The position numbers and the translations under genes were made by a program. From the NCBI GenBank assembly GCA_026417575.1, contig JAOACZ010000025.1:1-40674 (forward strand): 40,674 bases of DNA, read 5' to 3'. This DNA comes from a bacterium (GTDB lineage Bacteria; Auribacterota; UBA3054; JAPLST01). Positions 7,868 through 14,891 of this stretch are shown here, piece by piece; position 1 is the first letter of the stretch; each line of letters starts with the position of its first letter. The notes under the pieces were generated by a model. The model was not told the DNA's origin and made no database searches. It saw only the letters and a list, made by a program, of their open reading frames with translations.

Positions 7868-9169
7868 ATGCCTCACGATGAAAAATTTGTCGTTCAAGGT
7901 GGCTACCGCCTCGCCGGCACGCTCGACGTCGCTGGCAATAAAAACGAAGCCCTTCCTGCCCTCTCCGCCTGCCTCCTCACCAGCGCGCCTGTCACCCTCC
8001 ACAACGTGCCTCTCATCGGGGATGTGCTCGTCATGGCTGACGTCCTCCGTGGCATTGGCGCGCGCGTCTCCCCACGCCCGGATAATCCCCATACCTGGCA
8101 GATCCAGTCCACGCACGTCCAAGCCGACGAGCTTGATCACGCCCTCTTTCGCAAACTCCGTGCCTCGATCACGCTTGCTGCCCCGCTCCTCTACCGCTGT
8201 GGCAAGGTCACCATCCCCATCCCTGGCGGTGACAAAATTGGTAAACGCCGGATTGACACTCACCTTCTCGCCCTCCAGGAAATGGGTGCCACTGTTTATG
8301 AGGAAGAAGACAGGTACTTGCTCACCTGTCGTGATGGCCTGCGCGGTGCAGACCTCTGGCTCGACGAAGCCAGCGTCACTGGCACTGAAAACATCGTCAT
8401 GGCTGCCGCTTGCGCCCGCGGCACCACTACCATCTATAACGCCGCTTGCGAGCCTCATGTCCAGCAACTTTGCCACCTCCTTACCCACATGGGCGCCCAG
8501 ATTGAAGGCATCGGCACGAACCGCCTCGTCGTCCACGGCGTCCCCCAACTTGGTGGCACAGACCACACCATCGGCCCTGACTACATCGAAGCGGGCAGTT
8601 TCATCGGTCTCGCCGCTGCCACCCATAGCGCTCTCACCATCCGCAATGTCCCCTGCGCTCCTTACCGCATGATCATCAAAGCTTTCGCCAAGCTCGGCAT
8701 TGAAGTCGAGCAGGTTGGCGCAGACATCGTCATTCCTGCCCACCAATCTCGCACCATTGTCCATGACTTTCGTGGTGCGATCCCCAAAATCGAAAGCGCA
8801 CCCTGGCCCGGTGTCCCCGCCGACCTCATGAGCATTCTCCTCGTCACGGCTACTCAGTGCCAAGGAACTATCCTCTTCCATGAAAAACTCTTCGAAAGCC
8901 GGCTCTTTTTCACTGACCGCCTCGTCGACATGGGCGCACGCGTCATCCTCTGCGACCCCCACCGTGCCATAGTCCAAGGACCCACTCAACTCCACGGGCA
9001 ATACTTGACAAGCCCCGACATCCGTGCTGGTGTCGCACTCCTTATCGCCGCACTCTGCGCCAAAGGTGAAAGTGTCATTGACAACATTTACATGATTGAC
9101 CGCGGCTACGAACACATTGATCAACGCCTGGCAGCCCTGGGTGCTCGCATCACCCGCGTCACCGCCTAA
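7868..9169 (+). CDS. murA: UDP-N-acetylglucosamine 1-carboxyvinyltransferase with Asp at the catalytic-loop Cys position
   Basis: MurA transfers enolpyruvate from PEP to UDP-GlcNAc, the first committed step of peptidoglycan synthesis. The start at 7868 is chosen because GAGGAG lies 6 nt upstream; an earlier Met at 7826 lies inside yggS. The 433 residues fit the family. K25-N26 in DVAGNKNEALP correspond to the Lys22/Asn23 pair of E. coli MurA. RASITLAAPLLYRCGKV precedes the mobile loop IPIPGGDKIGKRRIDTHL. In E. coli and most bacteria the loop has Cys115 (PGGC); here D122 (codon GAC at 8231-8233) replaces it. MurA enzymes with Asp there (Mycobacterium, Chlamydia, Borrelia) are known to be intrinsically fosfomycin-resistant. 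Further signatures are VTGTENIVMAAACARG, GPDYIEAGSFIGLAA and PWPGVPADLMS. It lies between yggS and a beta-CASP nuclease. Confidence 0.96.
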   Translation: MPHDEKFVVQGGYRLAGTLDVAGNKNEALPALSACLLTSAPVTLHNVPLIGDVLVMADVLRGIGARVSPRPDNPHTWQIQSTHVQADELDHALFRKLRASITLAAPLLYRCGKVTIPIPGGDKIGKRRIDTHLLALQEMGATVYEEEDRYLLTCRDGLRGADLWLDEASVTGTENIVMAAACARGTTTIYNAACEPHVQQLCHLLTHMGAQIEGIGTNRLVVHGVPQLGGTDHTIGPDYIEAGSFIGLAAATHSALTIRNVPCAPYRMIIKAFAKLGIEVEQVGADIVIPAHQSRTIVHDFRGAIPKIESAPWPGVPADLMSILLVTATQCQGTILFHEKLFESRLFFTDRLVDMGARVILCDPHRAIVQGPTQLHGQYLTSPDIRAGVALLIAALCAKGESVIDNIYMIDRGYEHIDQRLAALGARITRVTA

Positions 9170-9218
9170 CCACCATGACTCCTCCTACTCGTCCGACCTG
9201 TCCGACCTAACTCCCCCC

Positions 9219-10613
9219 ATGCAGATCACTTTCCTCGGCGGCGCCCAAGAAGTCACCGGCTCAGCGCATATCCTCGCCACCCCGCGGGGCCGCATCCTGC
9301 GCGACTGCGGCCTCTTCCAGGGTCACCGTAAAGACGCCCGCACCAAATGCGAAAGCATCGGCCGTCTCGCTCAAGATATCGATGCCGTCCTTCTCTCCCA
9401 CGCCCACATTGACCATTGCGGCAACCTCCCTACCCTCGTCAAACACGGCTTCCACGGCCCCATCCACGCCACGCACGCCACTGCTGACCTTTGCACCTTC
9501 ATGCTCCGCGACGCCGCCCACATCCAAGAAAAAGATGCTGAGTACATCAATGCCCGCGCCGAACGTAAAAAAATGGAGCCCGTCGAGCCTCTCTACACAC
9601 TCGATGACGTCGAAGCAACCCTCTCCCTCTTCCACACCCACCACTACCATCAGCCTCTCGACCTCACGCCAGACATCCGTGTCACCGCCTTCGATGCCGG
9701 CCACGTGCTTGGCGCAGCTCTCCACCTCTTCGAAATCCGCAACAACGGTAGCCTCCTCCGCCTCGGCTACGCCTTCGACCTCGGCCGCAAAAATCTCCCC
9801 ATCCTTCGCGACCCCGAACAACTGACCGACCTCGACGCCCTCGTCATCGAAACCACCTACGGCAACCGTTACCACCGCGACATTGCCCAAACCGAAGACC
9901 TCCTTGCTGGCGTGATTAACCGCGTCTATGCCCGCGGCGGCAAAATCATTATCCCCTCTTTCGCCCTCGAACGCGCTCAGGAAGTTCTCTACACCATCAA
10001 CACCCTCTACTGCAAACAACGCATCCCTCCCATACCTGTCATTATTGACAGCCCCCTCACCGCGCAAATCTCCGCTGTCTTCGCCCGCCATCGCGACCTC
10101 TACGATGAGGAAACCCTCGCCCTCGAGCAACGAGGCTGCGGCATGCTCAATTACGCCCATCTCACCTTTATCAGCGACGTCGAGGACTCCAAGGCCCTCA
10201 ACCACGACCCGCGTCCCATGGTCATTATCTCAGCCTCCGGCATGTGCGAGTCTGGCCGCATCTTGCATCACCTCAAAAATAATGTCACCGATCCGCGCAA
10301 CGCGGTCGTCATCGTTGGTTATCAAGCCGAAGGCACCCTCGGCCGCCGCATCGTCGACCGCGCCACCGAACTCAAAATATTCGGCATGATGTACCCCATG
10401 CGCGCCGAACGCGTCGTCCTCAACACGTACAGCGGCCATGCAGACCGCAACGACCTCCTCGCCTACGTCGACGGGGTGGGAACGCGCTGCCGCACCTTCA
10501 TTCTCGTCCACGGCGAAGAAAAGGCCATCCAAGAGTTTGCTGCAGCTGTGCGTGAACGGCGCCCTGACGCCCGTGTCGTCACCCCCGCGCGGGGTGACGT
10601 CATCACCTTGTAA
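9219..10613 (+). CDS. MBL-fold beta-CASP ribonuclease-like protein
   Basis: From the ATG at 9219 the protein has 464 residues, the usual size for bacterial single-unit beta-CASP proteins. The start is set by the MQITFLGGAQEVTGSAH N-terminus typical of the family; upstream codons read through the murA 3' end. The metallo-beta-lactamase motif LSHAHIDHCGNLP (H61-x-H63-x-D65-H66) binds zinc. DAGHVLGAA and YAFDLGRKN carry further ligands. The beta-CASP part shows LVIETTYGNR, GGKIIIPSFALERAQEVLY, ISASGMCESGRILHHLKNN and the C-terminal NTYSGHADRNDL. Relatives act as 5'-3' exo- and endonucleases in RNA processing. There is no KH domain and no RNase J-type C-terminal domain. The preceding 49 bp are C-rich with a repeated GTCCGACCT and no Shine-Dalgarno. 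It is probably the last gene of the aldolase-yggS-murA unit. Confidence 0.9.
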   Translation: MQITFLGGAQEVTGSAHILATPRGRILRDCGLFQGHRKDARTKCESIGRLAQDIDAVLLSHAHIDHCGNLPTLVKHGFHGPIHATHATADLCTFMLRDAAHIQEKDAEYINARAERKKMEPVEPLYTLDDVEATLSLFHTHHYHQPLDLTPDIRVTAFDAGHVLGAALHLFEIRNNGSLLRLGYAFDLGRKNLPILRDPEQLTDLDALVIETTYGNRYHRDIAQTEDLLAGVINRVYARGGKIIIPSFALERAQEVLYTINTLYCKQRIPPIPVIIDSPLTAQISAVFARHRDLYDEETLALEQRGCGMLNYAHLTFISDVEDSKALNHDPRPMVIISASGMCESGRILHHLKNNVTDPRNAVVIVGYQAEGTLGRRIVDRATELKIFGMMYPMRAERVVLNTYSGHADRNDLLAYVDGVGTRCRTFILVHGEEKAIQEFAAAVRERRPDARVVTPARGDVITL

Positions 10614-10997
10614 AAGCTGAACCTATAGCCTCCCTGCCCACGCGTGTTCGCAGGTCGAGCGTGCGTCATAACTACCTCAGAGGTTCGCTTTCACAGGAAC
10701 CAGCTTCATGCAAAATTGGAACAACGCTCCCGCCCTCCGACCGCTGGCAAACACGCATACTCAGCAACGACACGTAACACCTACCTCATTCTTGGCATTA
10801 ACTCATAGCAAGCTCGCCACCATCGACGATAACGTGCAGCGTCGCGTTCACACAGTAGCCCTGCGAACAGCCCGCTAATAAAGACGCCGCACGGGGCCAG
10901 CTACTCAGAGAAATGTAGCCACCGTGCGGCGTGAAGGCACCGAACACACCCGCGCCACGTATTTCACCCCAGGTATCATGGCGCGGGCACCGTGCGC
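10614..10997. other. Gene-free stretch between convergent genes
   Basis: I see no convincing gene here. It contains a weak 5-bp inverted repeat GGTTC/GAACC (10682-10701) after the beta-CASP gene and a strong hairpin at 10884-10932, described separately. The reading frame that covers 10798-11217 on the minus strand loses protein-like character before this stretch. Confidence 0.5.
10884..10932 (-). terminator. Long hairpin followed by T-rich tail; probable terminator of the zinc-ribbon gene
   Basis: A perfect 11-bp stem (ACGCCGCACGG at 10884-10894 with CCGTGCGGCGT at 10922-10932) encloses an internal loop and a second 5-bp stem (GCTAC 10900-10904 with GTAGC 10915-10919) closed by a 10-nt loop. 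Read on the minus strand the stem is followed by CTTTATTAG. The T-tract is imperfect, so an RNA element or protein-binding site is also possible. Confidence 0.5.
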
Positions 10998-11174
10998 CTA
11001 AGTCCACGGGAAAATTAACCGGTGTACTTCCAGCCCGCGCACGTGATGATGTTTGCAGCGGGCGCAAATGCGGTTGAAGCGCCCGTGTGCATTGAACGCG
11101 TGCCCACACTTTAAGCACACGCGTTGGATGCGCTTGAGAACAACGGGGAACACGCCGTACCCCTCGGTTGTCAT
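10998..11174 (-). CDS. Small zinc-ribbon protein (possible frameshifted or longer N-terminus)
   Basis: The frame encodes a short basic protein with two CxxC knuckles, VCLKCGHAF and ICARCKHHH, separated by a GRFNRI turn, as in small bacterial zinc ribbons of unknown role. From the ATG at 11174 it has 58 residues (MTTEGYGVFPVVLKR...). The same frame can also begin at 11210. Neither start has a good Shine-Dalgarno. In another frame an ATG at 11217 does have one (AAGGG about 6 nt upstream) and begins a hydrophilic N-terminus, MSNAPPSTHEQSDYNDNRG. Removing one G from the G4 run at 11160-11163 would join that start to the zinc ribbon. So the true gene may be 10998-11217 with a frameshift. Function is unknown. 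Confidence 0.5.
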   Translation of the reverse strand: MTTEGYGVFPVVLKRIQRVCLKCGHAFNAHGRFNRICARCKHHHVRGLEVHRLIFPWT

Positions 11175-11210
11175 TATAGTCGCTCTGTTCATGCGTAGAA
11201 GGGGGAGCAT

Positions 11211-11334
11211 TACTCATGCCAACCCTTAAGCTGCTCTTAATGAGTTATTTAGGTTCCACAATCGAACCTTCTTGCGCGGGGAAATCGCCGAATCGTCCCC
11301 GCGTGTGCCGCCCAGCTCCCACAGACGCGGAGAA
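11211..11334. other. Intergenic segment with two inverted repeats downstream of adenine deaminase
   Basis: Two dyads are present: AGGTTC-N7-GAACCT at 11251-11269 and CGCGGGGA-N13-TCCCCGCG at 11275-11303. The second could end the adenine deaminase transcript, but no T-run follows on the minus strand. Confidence 0.4.
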
Positions 11335-13047
11335 TTAGACGAATAGGCTCGTCAACTGGAACGTGGAAACATCAAACAGTCCCCGATCCGTTATTTTTAG
11401 CTCCGGGATCGGGGTAAGAGCCAGGAAAGACAAGGTCATGAACGGATTTTCCACTCCAGCCCCCAACGCCCGCGCTGCAGCTAGAAGGCGTTCCTGGGCA
11501 CGCACCACCTCCGCTAGCGGTTGGTCACTCATCAACCCAGCGATGGGCAAAGGCAGTAACGCCGTGACCTGCCCGCGCTCAACTACCGCAAATCCACCCC
11601 CTGCCGCTGCCACTGCCTCCACCGCACTCAGCATGTCACGATCGTCGGCTCCCGCCACAATAATGTTGTGCGCATCATGCGCCACCGTGCTGGCAATCGC
11701 ACCCCGCCGGAGCCCTAAGCCGCGTACCAGCCCGACCCCTACACGCCCGCTCGCACGATGTCGCTCAATCACGGCAATCTTAAGAAGGTCTCGTCCAGGG
11801 TCGGCCACGACGACACCCTCACGCACAGGAGCCGCTGCAGTCACAGCCCGTGTCACAATTTGCCCAGGTACGACCTGAATAACACGCACCGTGGACCCAC
11901 GCGCCGGCACACGAAACATTCCCTTGTCAAGCGGCGCAAGGTTCATCGCGCCCGCTGGGGGTGGCGGTGACGGCGCAATATCGGCCACACACACGCCCTC
12001 CCGTGCCACCAGCCGGCCGCGCCTGAAACACAGCTCCGGCCGACATTCCTCCAACTTGTCCGTGAGAAAAAAATCAGCGTAGTAGCCAGGTGCGATCGCG
12101 CCACAGTGGGCCAGGCAATAGCGCCGCGCCGTGGTAATGCTTGCCATTTGCACAGCCGTTACGGGCGGAATGCCGCTCGCGATGGCAACGCGCACGGAAT
12201 GATCCAAGTGCCCATGCGCAACGAGAAAATCCGGATGGCGATCGTCACTGGCTAACGAACAATTCCACGCATTTGCCGGAGTCACAATCTGTGCCAATTC
12301 AGCCAAATTACGCTCAGCGCTGCCCTCGCGCAAATGCACGTGCAGTCCTTTGCGCAGTTTCTCGCGCGCTTCCTCCGCGCTGGTGCTTTCGTGATCCGTA
12401 CCCACGCCGGCAACAATGTAGGCATTGAGCGCCAGACCAGAAAGCAACGGTGCGTGGCCATCCGCGATCTTCCCTCTGGCGAGGGCGGCGCGGCGGAGCA
12501 TTTCTGGATCGCCACTCACCACGCCTGGAAAATTCATCAGCTCGCCTACACCTGCCACGCCCGGCTCGTTGATCAGCTCGACAAGGTCGTCCGCCGTCAG
12601 CACCGCGCCAGCTGACTCAAAAGGCGTAGCCGGGACACACGACGGAAGCATAACCGCAATCTCCAAAGGAACGCTCCGGGCGCACGCAAGCATGTAGCGA
12701 ATCCCCGCTATCCCGTGTACGTTGGCAATCTCATGCGGGTCAATCACTGCTCCCACCGTGCCGCGCGGTAGGACCGCTCGCGCAAACTCCGCCAGGGTCA
12801 GCAACGTGCTCTCCACATGAATATGCGCATCAATGAATCCCGGCACGAGAAAACCACCCTGGGCATCGATCTCCTCACGCCCACTATACTCCCCGAATCC
12901 CACTATCACCCCATCGTACACACCCACCGTCGCAGGCATTATCTCCCCACTCAACACGTTGACCACACGCGCGTTTCGAATGACCAAGTCACACGGCACG
13001 TCGCCACGCGCCGCGGCCACCCGCTCAGCAAAGGATGATGTGCCCAT
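11335..13047 (-). CDS. ade: Adenine deaminase
   Basis: The 570-residue amidohydrolase converts adenine to hypoxanthine in purine salvage. The N-terminal amidohydrolase barrel shows GFIDAHIHVEST (H75-x-H77), VIDPHEIANVHGI, VGTDHESTSAEEA and SLASDDRHPDFL, which are the metal-site blocks of bacterial Ade (Fe/Mn-dependent). The C-terminal domain contains VAHDAHNIIVAGADD and the family ending with PFMTLSFLALTPIPELKITDRGLFDV. Length matches the family (about 570-600). I place the start at the ATG at 13047. An ideal promoter (13055-13083) ends 7 nt before it, so the transcript probably begins at the start codon itself. An upstream in-frame start at 13083 would lie inside the -35 box. The gene stands alone between the zinc-ribbon gene and tRNA-Pro. 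Confidence 0.93.
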   Translation of the reverse strand: MGTSSFAERVAAARGDVPCDLVIRNARVVNVLSGEIMPATVGVYDGVIVGFGEYSGREEIDAQGGFLVPGFIDAHIHVESTLLTLAEFARAVLPRGTVGAVIDPHEIANVHGIAGIRYMLACARSVPLEIAVMLPSCVPATPFESAGAVLTADDLVELINEPGVAGVGELMNFPGVVSGDPEMLRRAALARGKIADGHAPLLSGLALNAYIVAGVGTDHESTSAEEAREKLRKGLHVHLREGSAERNLAELAQIVTPANAWNCSLASDDRHPDFLVAHGHLDHSVRVAIASGIPPVTAVQMASITTARRYCLAHCGAIAPGYYADFFLTDKLEECRPELCFRRGRLVAREGVCVADIAPSPPPPAGAMNLAPLDKGMFRVPARGSTVRVIQVVPGQIVTRAVTAAAPVREGVVVADPGRDLLKIAVIERHRASGRVGVGLVRGLGLRRGAIASTVAHDAHNIIVAGADDRDMLSAVEAVAAAGGGFAVVERGQVTALLPLPIAGLMSDQPLAEVVRAQERLLAAARALGAGVENPFMTLSFLALTPIPELKITDRGLFDVSTFQLTSLFV

Positions 13048-13054
13048 CAGGACT

Positions 13055-13083
13055 AGTCTACCAGGAACCCGACCTCTCGTCAA
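13055..13083 (-). promoter_or_regulatory. Promoter of adenine deaminase, giving a leaderless mRNA
   Basis: On the minus strand: TTGACG, 17 nt, TAGACT. Only 7 nt (AGTCCTG) separate the -10 from the ATG at 13047, so the expected +1 is the A of the start codon. No Shine-Dalgarno is present. Confidence 0.65.
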
Positions 13084-13357
13084 CGCACCAGTTCCGCGCG
13101 GCCTGACTTATGCCCCGCCAGAAAGGAAGTTCCCGTCACTCCACACGTCCGTCGGCGCCGGATCGCTGTGCCGAAACAAACTCTTGCGCGGAGATGCGCC
13201 TACCAGTGACTACACGACAACTATGCGCGAAAAAAGTCCTACCCCGATCGAGAATTCCTCCGACCCCTCTGCGACCCGCCCAACAATAATCCAGCCGCAA
13301 CCTCACTCGCCCGGAGCCGAGAACGCGCGGCGCGGCCTCGCCCCGGGAGCAGCCAAC

Positions 13358-13434
13358 TGGTCGGGGCGACTGGATTTGAACCAGCGACCTCCAGCCCCCC
13401 AGGCTGTTGCGCTACCAGGCTGCGCTACGCCCCG
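13358..13434 (-). tRNA. tRNA-Pro (GGG), CCA encoded
   Basis: The minus strand folds as a full cloverleaf of 77 nt. The 7-bp acceptor is CGGGGCG/CGCCCCG, the D-arm is GCGC/GCGC with a GG-containing loop, and the T-arm is GCTGG-TTCAAAT-CCAGT. The anticodon loop CTGGGGG gives anticodon GGG after the U33 equivalent. The 3' CCA is encoded (plus-strand TGG at 13358-13360). One mismatch is seen at the outer anticodon-stem pair. Confidence 0.95.
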
Positions 13435-13447
13435 GCCAACGGGCTCC

Positions 13448-13476
13448 AGTATACGAAATCACACCACAAAATGCAA
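13448..13476 (-). promoter_or_regulatory. tRNA-Pro promoter
   Basis: Minus strand TTGCAT, 17 nt, TATACT, with the -10 ending 13 nt before the mature 5' end of tRNA-Pro. Spacing and position are ideal for sigma-70. Confidence 0.75.
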
Positions 13477-13591
13477 CCACATAGCGCTCCTTTACACCTG
13501 CGTTCTGCGTGTATTTACGCAACGGGTGCTGGCCCCTGCAACGTATCTCTGCGGAAAACGCAAACGCGCGACATCGCATCCTCCCAACAAA

Positions 13592-13661
13592 TTCATCTGA
13601 CACACAGTGTCGTCTGCAGTCGACAAAAATGTTGATTGGGAGAGGCACCGGCCTCGGTGCC
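13592..13661. repeat. Non-coding repeat, copy A, with following hairpin
   Basis: The core runs 13592-13638 and begins TTCATCTGACA. It contains the near-palindrome TGTCGTCTGCAGTCGACA followed by AAAAA, and ends TGTTGATTG. The hairpin GGCACCG-GCCT-CGGTGCC follows at 13644-13661. Copy C (32080-32127, inverted) matches the core at about 39 of 48 aligned positions by eye. Confidence 0.6.
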
Positions 13662-13691
13662 CGCTTCTTCACGCGAACACACCGTGCACGA

Positions 13692-13763
13692 ATCCAACCG
13701 ACATAAACCGCCATTTGCAATCGCCAAAAATTGTTGATTGCACGCGCGTAGGGCATCAGTGCC
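13692..13763. repeat. Non-coding repeat, copy B, with following hairpin
   Basis: Lies about 101 bp after copy A in the same orientation. The best matching part is TGCAATCGCCAAAAATTG followed by TTGATTG (13716-13740), 22 of 25 positions identical to copy A. The left part (ATCCAACCGACATAAACC) is more diverged. A short hairpin GGCA-TCAG-TGCC follows at 13752-13763, at the place equivalent to the copy A hairpin. Confidence 0.5.
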
Positions 13764-13939
13764 TAAATCTGCATGTGAACTTTGCGGGCACTGTGCTCCA
13801 AGCCCTTCGGAACATGTCACTGCGACATGCAGCTTCTTCCTCCCTTCACGCGCAGGTAAACTAGACGCTGGACTGCCCAGTCGCCGCCTCTCAAATGCAC
13901 ACCCAGCTCTTCACCGCCCCTAAAGTGGCCGTGCTCGTA

Positions 13940-14467
13940 TCAGTGCTGTTCAGCGACCAGCGCCGAGAGCTGGGCGGCAGTGCGGAACCCAACGACCTTC
14001 TCACGAACAGAGCCATTGTCGACCACGAGCAGCGTAGGTACCCCCTGAACCTGATACCGCTGTGCCAGCTGTGGAAACTTGTCCACATTCACTTTCACTA
14101 CGGTCAGTCTGTCACGATGTTGCACGGCGAGCTGATGCACTTCGGGCATCATGCGCCGGCACGGGCCACACCAAGGGGCAAAAAAGTCCACCAGCACAGG
14201 CCCTTGCGCATCCGTGACCAGGCGGTGGAACTCATCCTCAGAACGCGGCTCGTACACATTCGCGGGAGGCGGCCCGGCTGACAGCGCTGCTCCTTCCCCA
14301 GCGCTAAATGTATGCGCGATCATTATCCCTAGGAGCGCGCCGAAGACGGCGCCGCTCCATGGTGAGCTCGTTAGCGGGCATGTGCCGGTGCTACACCGCC
14401 CGAGATACCCTATGCTGGCACCAATAACCGCGCCCACAACACCGCCGATGACTATTCTTACAATCAT
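13940..14467 (-). CDS. DUF6132-like membrane domain fused to thioredoxin
   Basis: The 175-residue protein starts at the ATG at 14467, preceded by GAGGG about 5 nt upstream. Residues 1-55 form two glycine-rich membrane segments flanking GRCSTGTCPLTSSP (C25 and C30), which resembles the small DUF6132 membrane proteins (GCxxGTCP motif). After a short linker, residues 72-175 are a complete thioredoxin. The active site is FFAPWCGPCRRMMPE (C100, C103), with the cis-Pro segment VQGVPTLLVV. The enzyme part should face one side of the inner membrane and reduce or exchange disulfides; the two extra cysteines in the membrane part could relay electrons, which is inference. Its ATG overlaps the stop of the ArsR gene (ATGA), so the regulator and the thioredoxin are coupled. 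Confidence 0.85.
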   Translation of the reverse strand: MIVRIVIGGVVGAVIGASIGYLGRCSTGTCPLTSSPWSGAVFGALLGIMIAHTFSAGEGAALSAGPPPANVYEPRSEDEFHRLVTDAQGPVLVDFFAPWCGPCRRMMPEVHQLAVQHRDRLTVVKVNVDKFPQLAQRYQVQGVPTLLVVDNGSVREKVVGFRTAAQLSALVAEQH

Positions 14468-14856
14468 TTGTTCCCTCGTGGAGTTACACGCTGCGCGTGA
14501 GCATAAGCCGCCTGACGGGCCCGCTGGCGCAGCAAGGATCCAACACATCGCAGCAGACGGCCCACACATGGCGAGCTCCAGCGATAGAACACGTACGTGC
14601 CGCGCTTCCGCGTCCGCACCACACCCGCGGCGTGCAAGTGTGCCAAATCACGCGACACGCTTGCCAGGGAGCTCCCTAGTGCCGCGCGCACGTCGCTGAC
14701 GCAGCGTTCCCCATACGCAAGTTCTCCCAACACGCGCACGCGCCGTGGATGCGCGATTGCTTTCAGCAGTTGCGCTGCCGCCACCGCGCGCGCAGCCGTC
14801 GTGACACGTCCCCTGCGCGCGCCACACTGTGTAGAACCACGCTGCAATGCCGTCAC
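14464..14856 (-). CDS. ArsR/SmtB-family transcriptional regulator
   Basis: The protein has 130 residues from a GTG at 14856. The winged-helix part is clear: AQLLKAIAHPRRVRVLGELAYGERCVSDV, then LGSSLASVSRDLAHLHAAGVVRTRKRGTYVFYRW, the recognition helix and wing of ArsR repressors. ELAYGERCVSDV holds a Cys in the place where ELCVCDL metal-binding sites occur, but the second Cys of the pair is absent, so a metal or redox ligand cannot be assigned. The GTG lies just 6 nt after a -10 box, which suggests leaderless translation; an internal start is also possible because no Shine-Dalgarno is seen. A TGACA-N6-TGTCA dyad overlaps its own -35 box, fitting autorepression. It is coupled to the thioredoxin fusion by a 4-bp overlap, so it probably controls that gene. 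Confidence 0.86.
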   Translation of the reverse strand: MTALQRGSTQCGARRGRVTTAARAVAAAQLLKAIAHPRRVRVLGELAYGERCVSDVRAALGSSLASVSRDLAHLHAAGVVRTRKRGTYVFYRWSSPCVGRLLRCVGSLLRQRARQAAYAHAQRVTPRGNK

Positions 14857-14862
14857 ATTATA

Positions 14863-14891
14863 AGTGTAGCGTCATGACAGTCAGATGTCAA
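14863..14891 (-). promoter_or_regulatory. arsR-type promoter with overlapping operator dyad
   Basis: Minus strand TTGACA (14886-14891), 17 nt, TACACT (14863-14868), directly followed by TATAAT. The inverted repeat TGACA-TCTGAC-TGTCA (14875-14890) covers part of the -35 and spacer, a usual place for an ArsR operator. Confidence 0.65.

Larger units (their letters stand above)
13435..13939. other. About 500 bp without a gene, carrying a two-copy repeat
   Basis: Apart from the tRNA-Pro promoter, no frame here looks protein-coding. The stretch contains two tandem copies of a repeat about 101 bp apart (described separately), each followed by a GGCA..TGCC hairpin. It lies between the end of the thioredoxin gene and tRNA-Pro. 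Confidence 0.6.

Noticed and set aside
7814-9124. Long open frame of 436 codons on the minus strand opposite murA
   Set aside because: It is a shadow caused by the C-rich third positions of murA; it has no domain motif and murA is unmistakable.
9261-10205. Minus-strand frame of 314 codons opposite the beta-CASP gene
   Set aside because: Low-complexity Val/Glu/Gly-rich translation typical of an antisense shadow.
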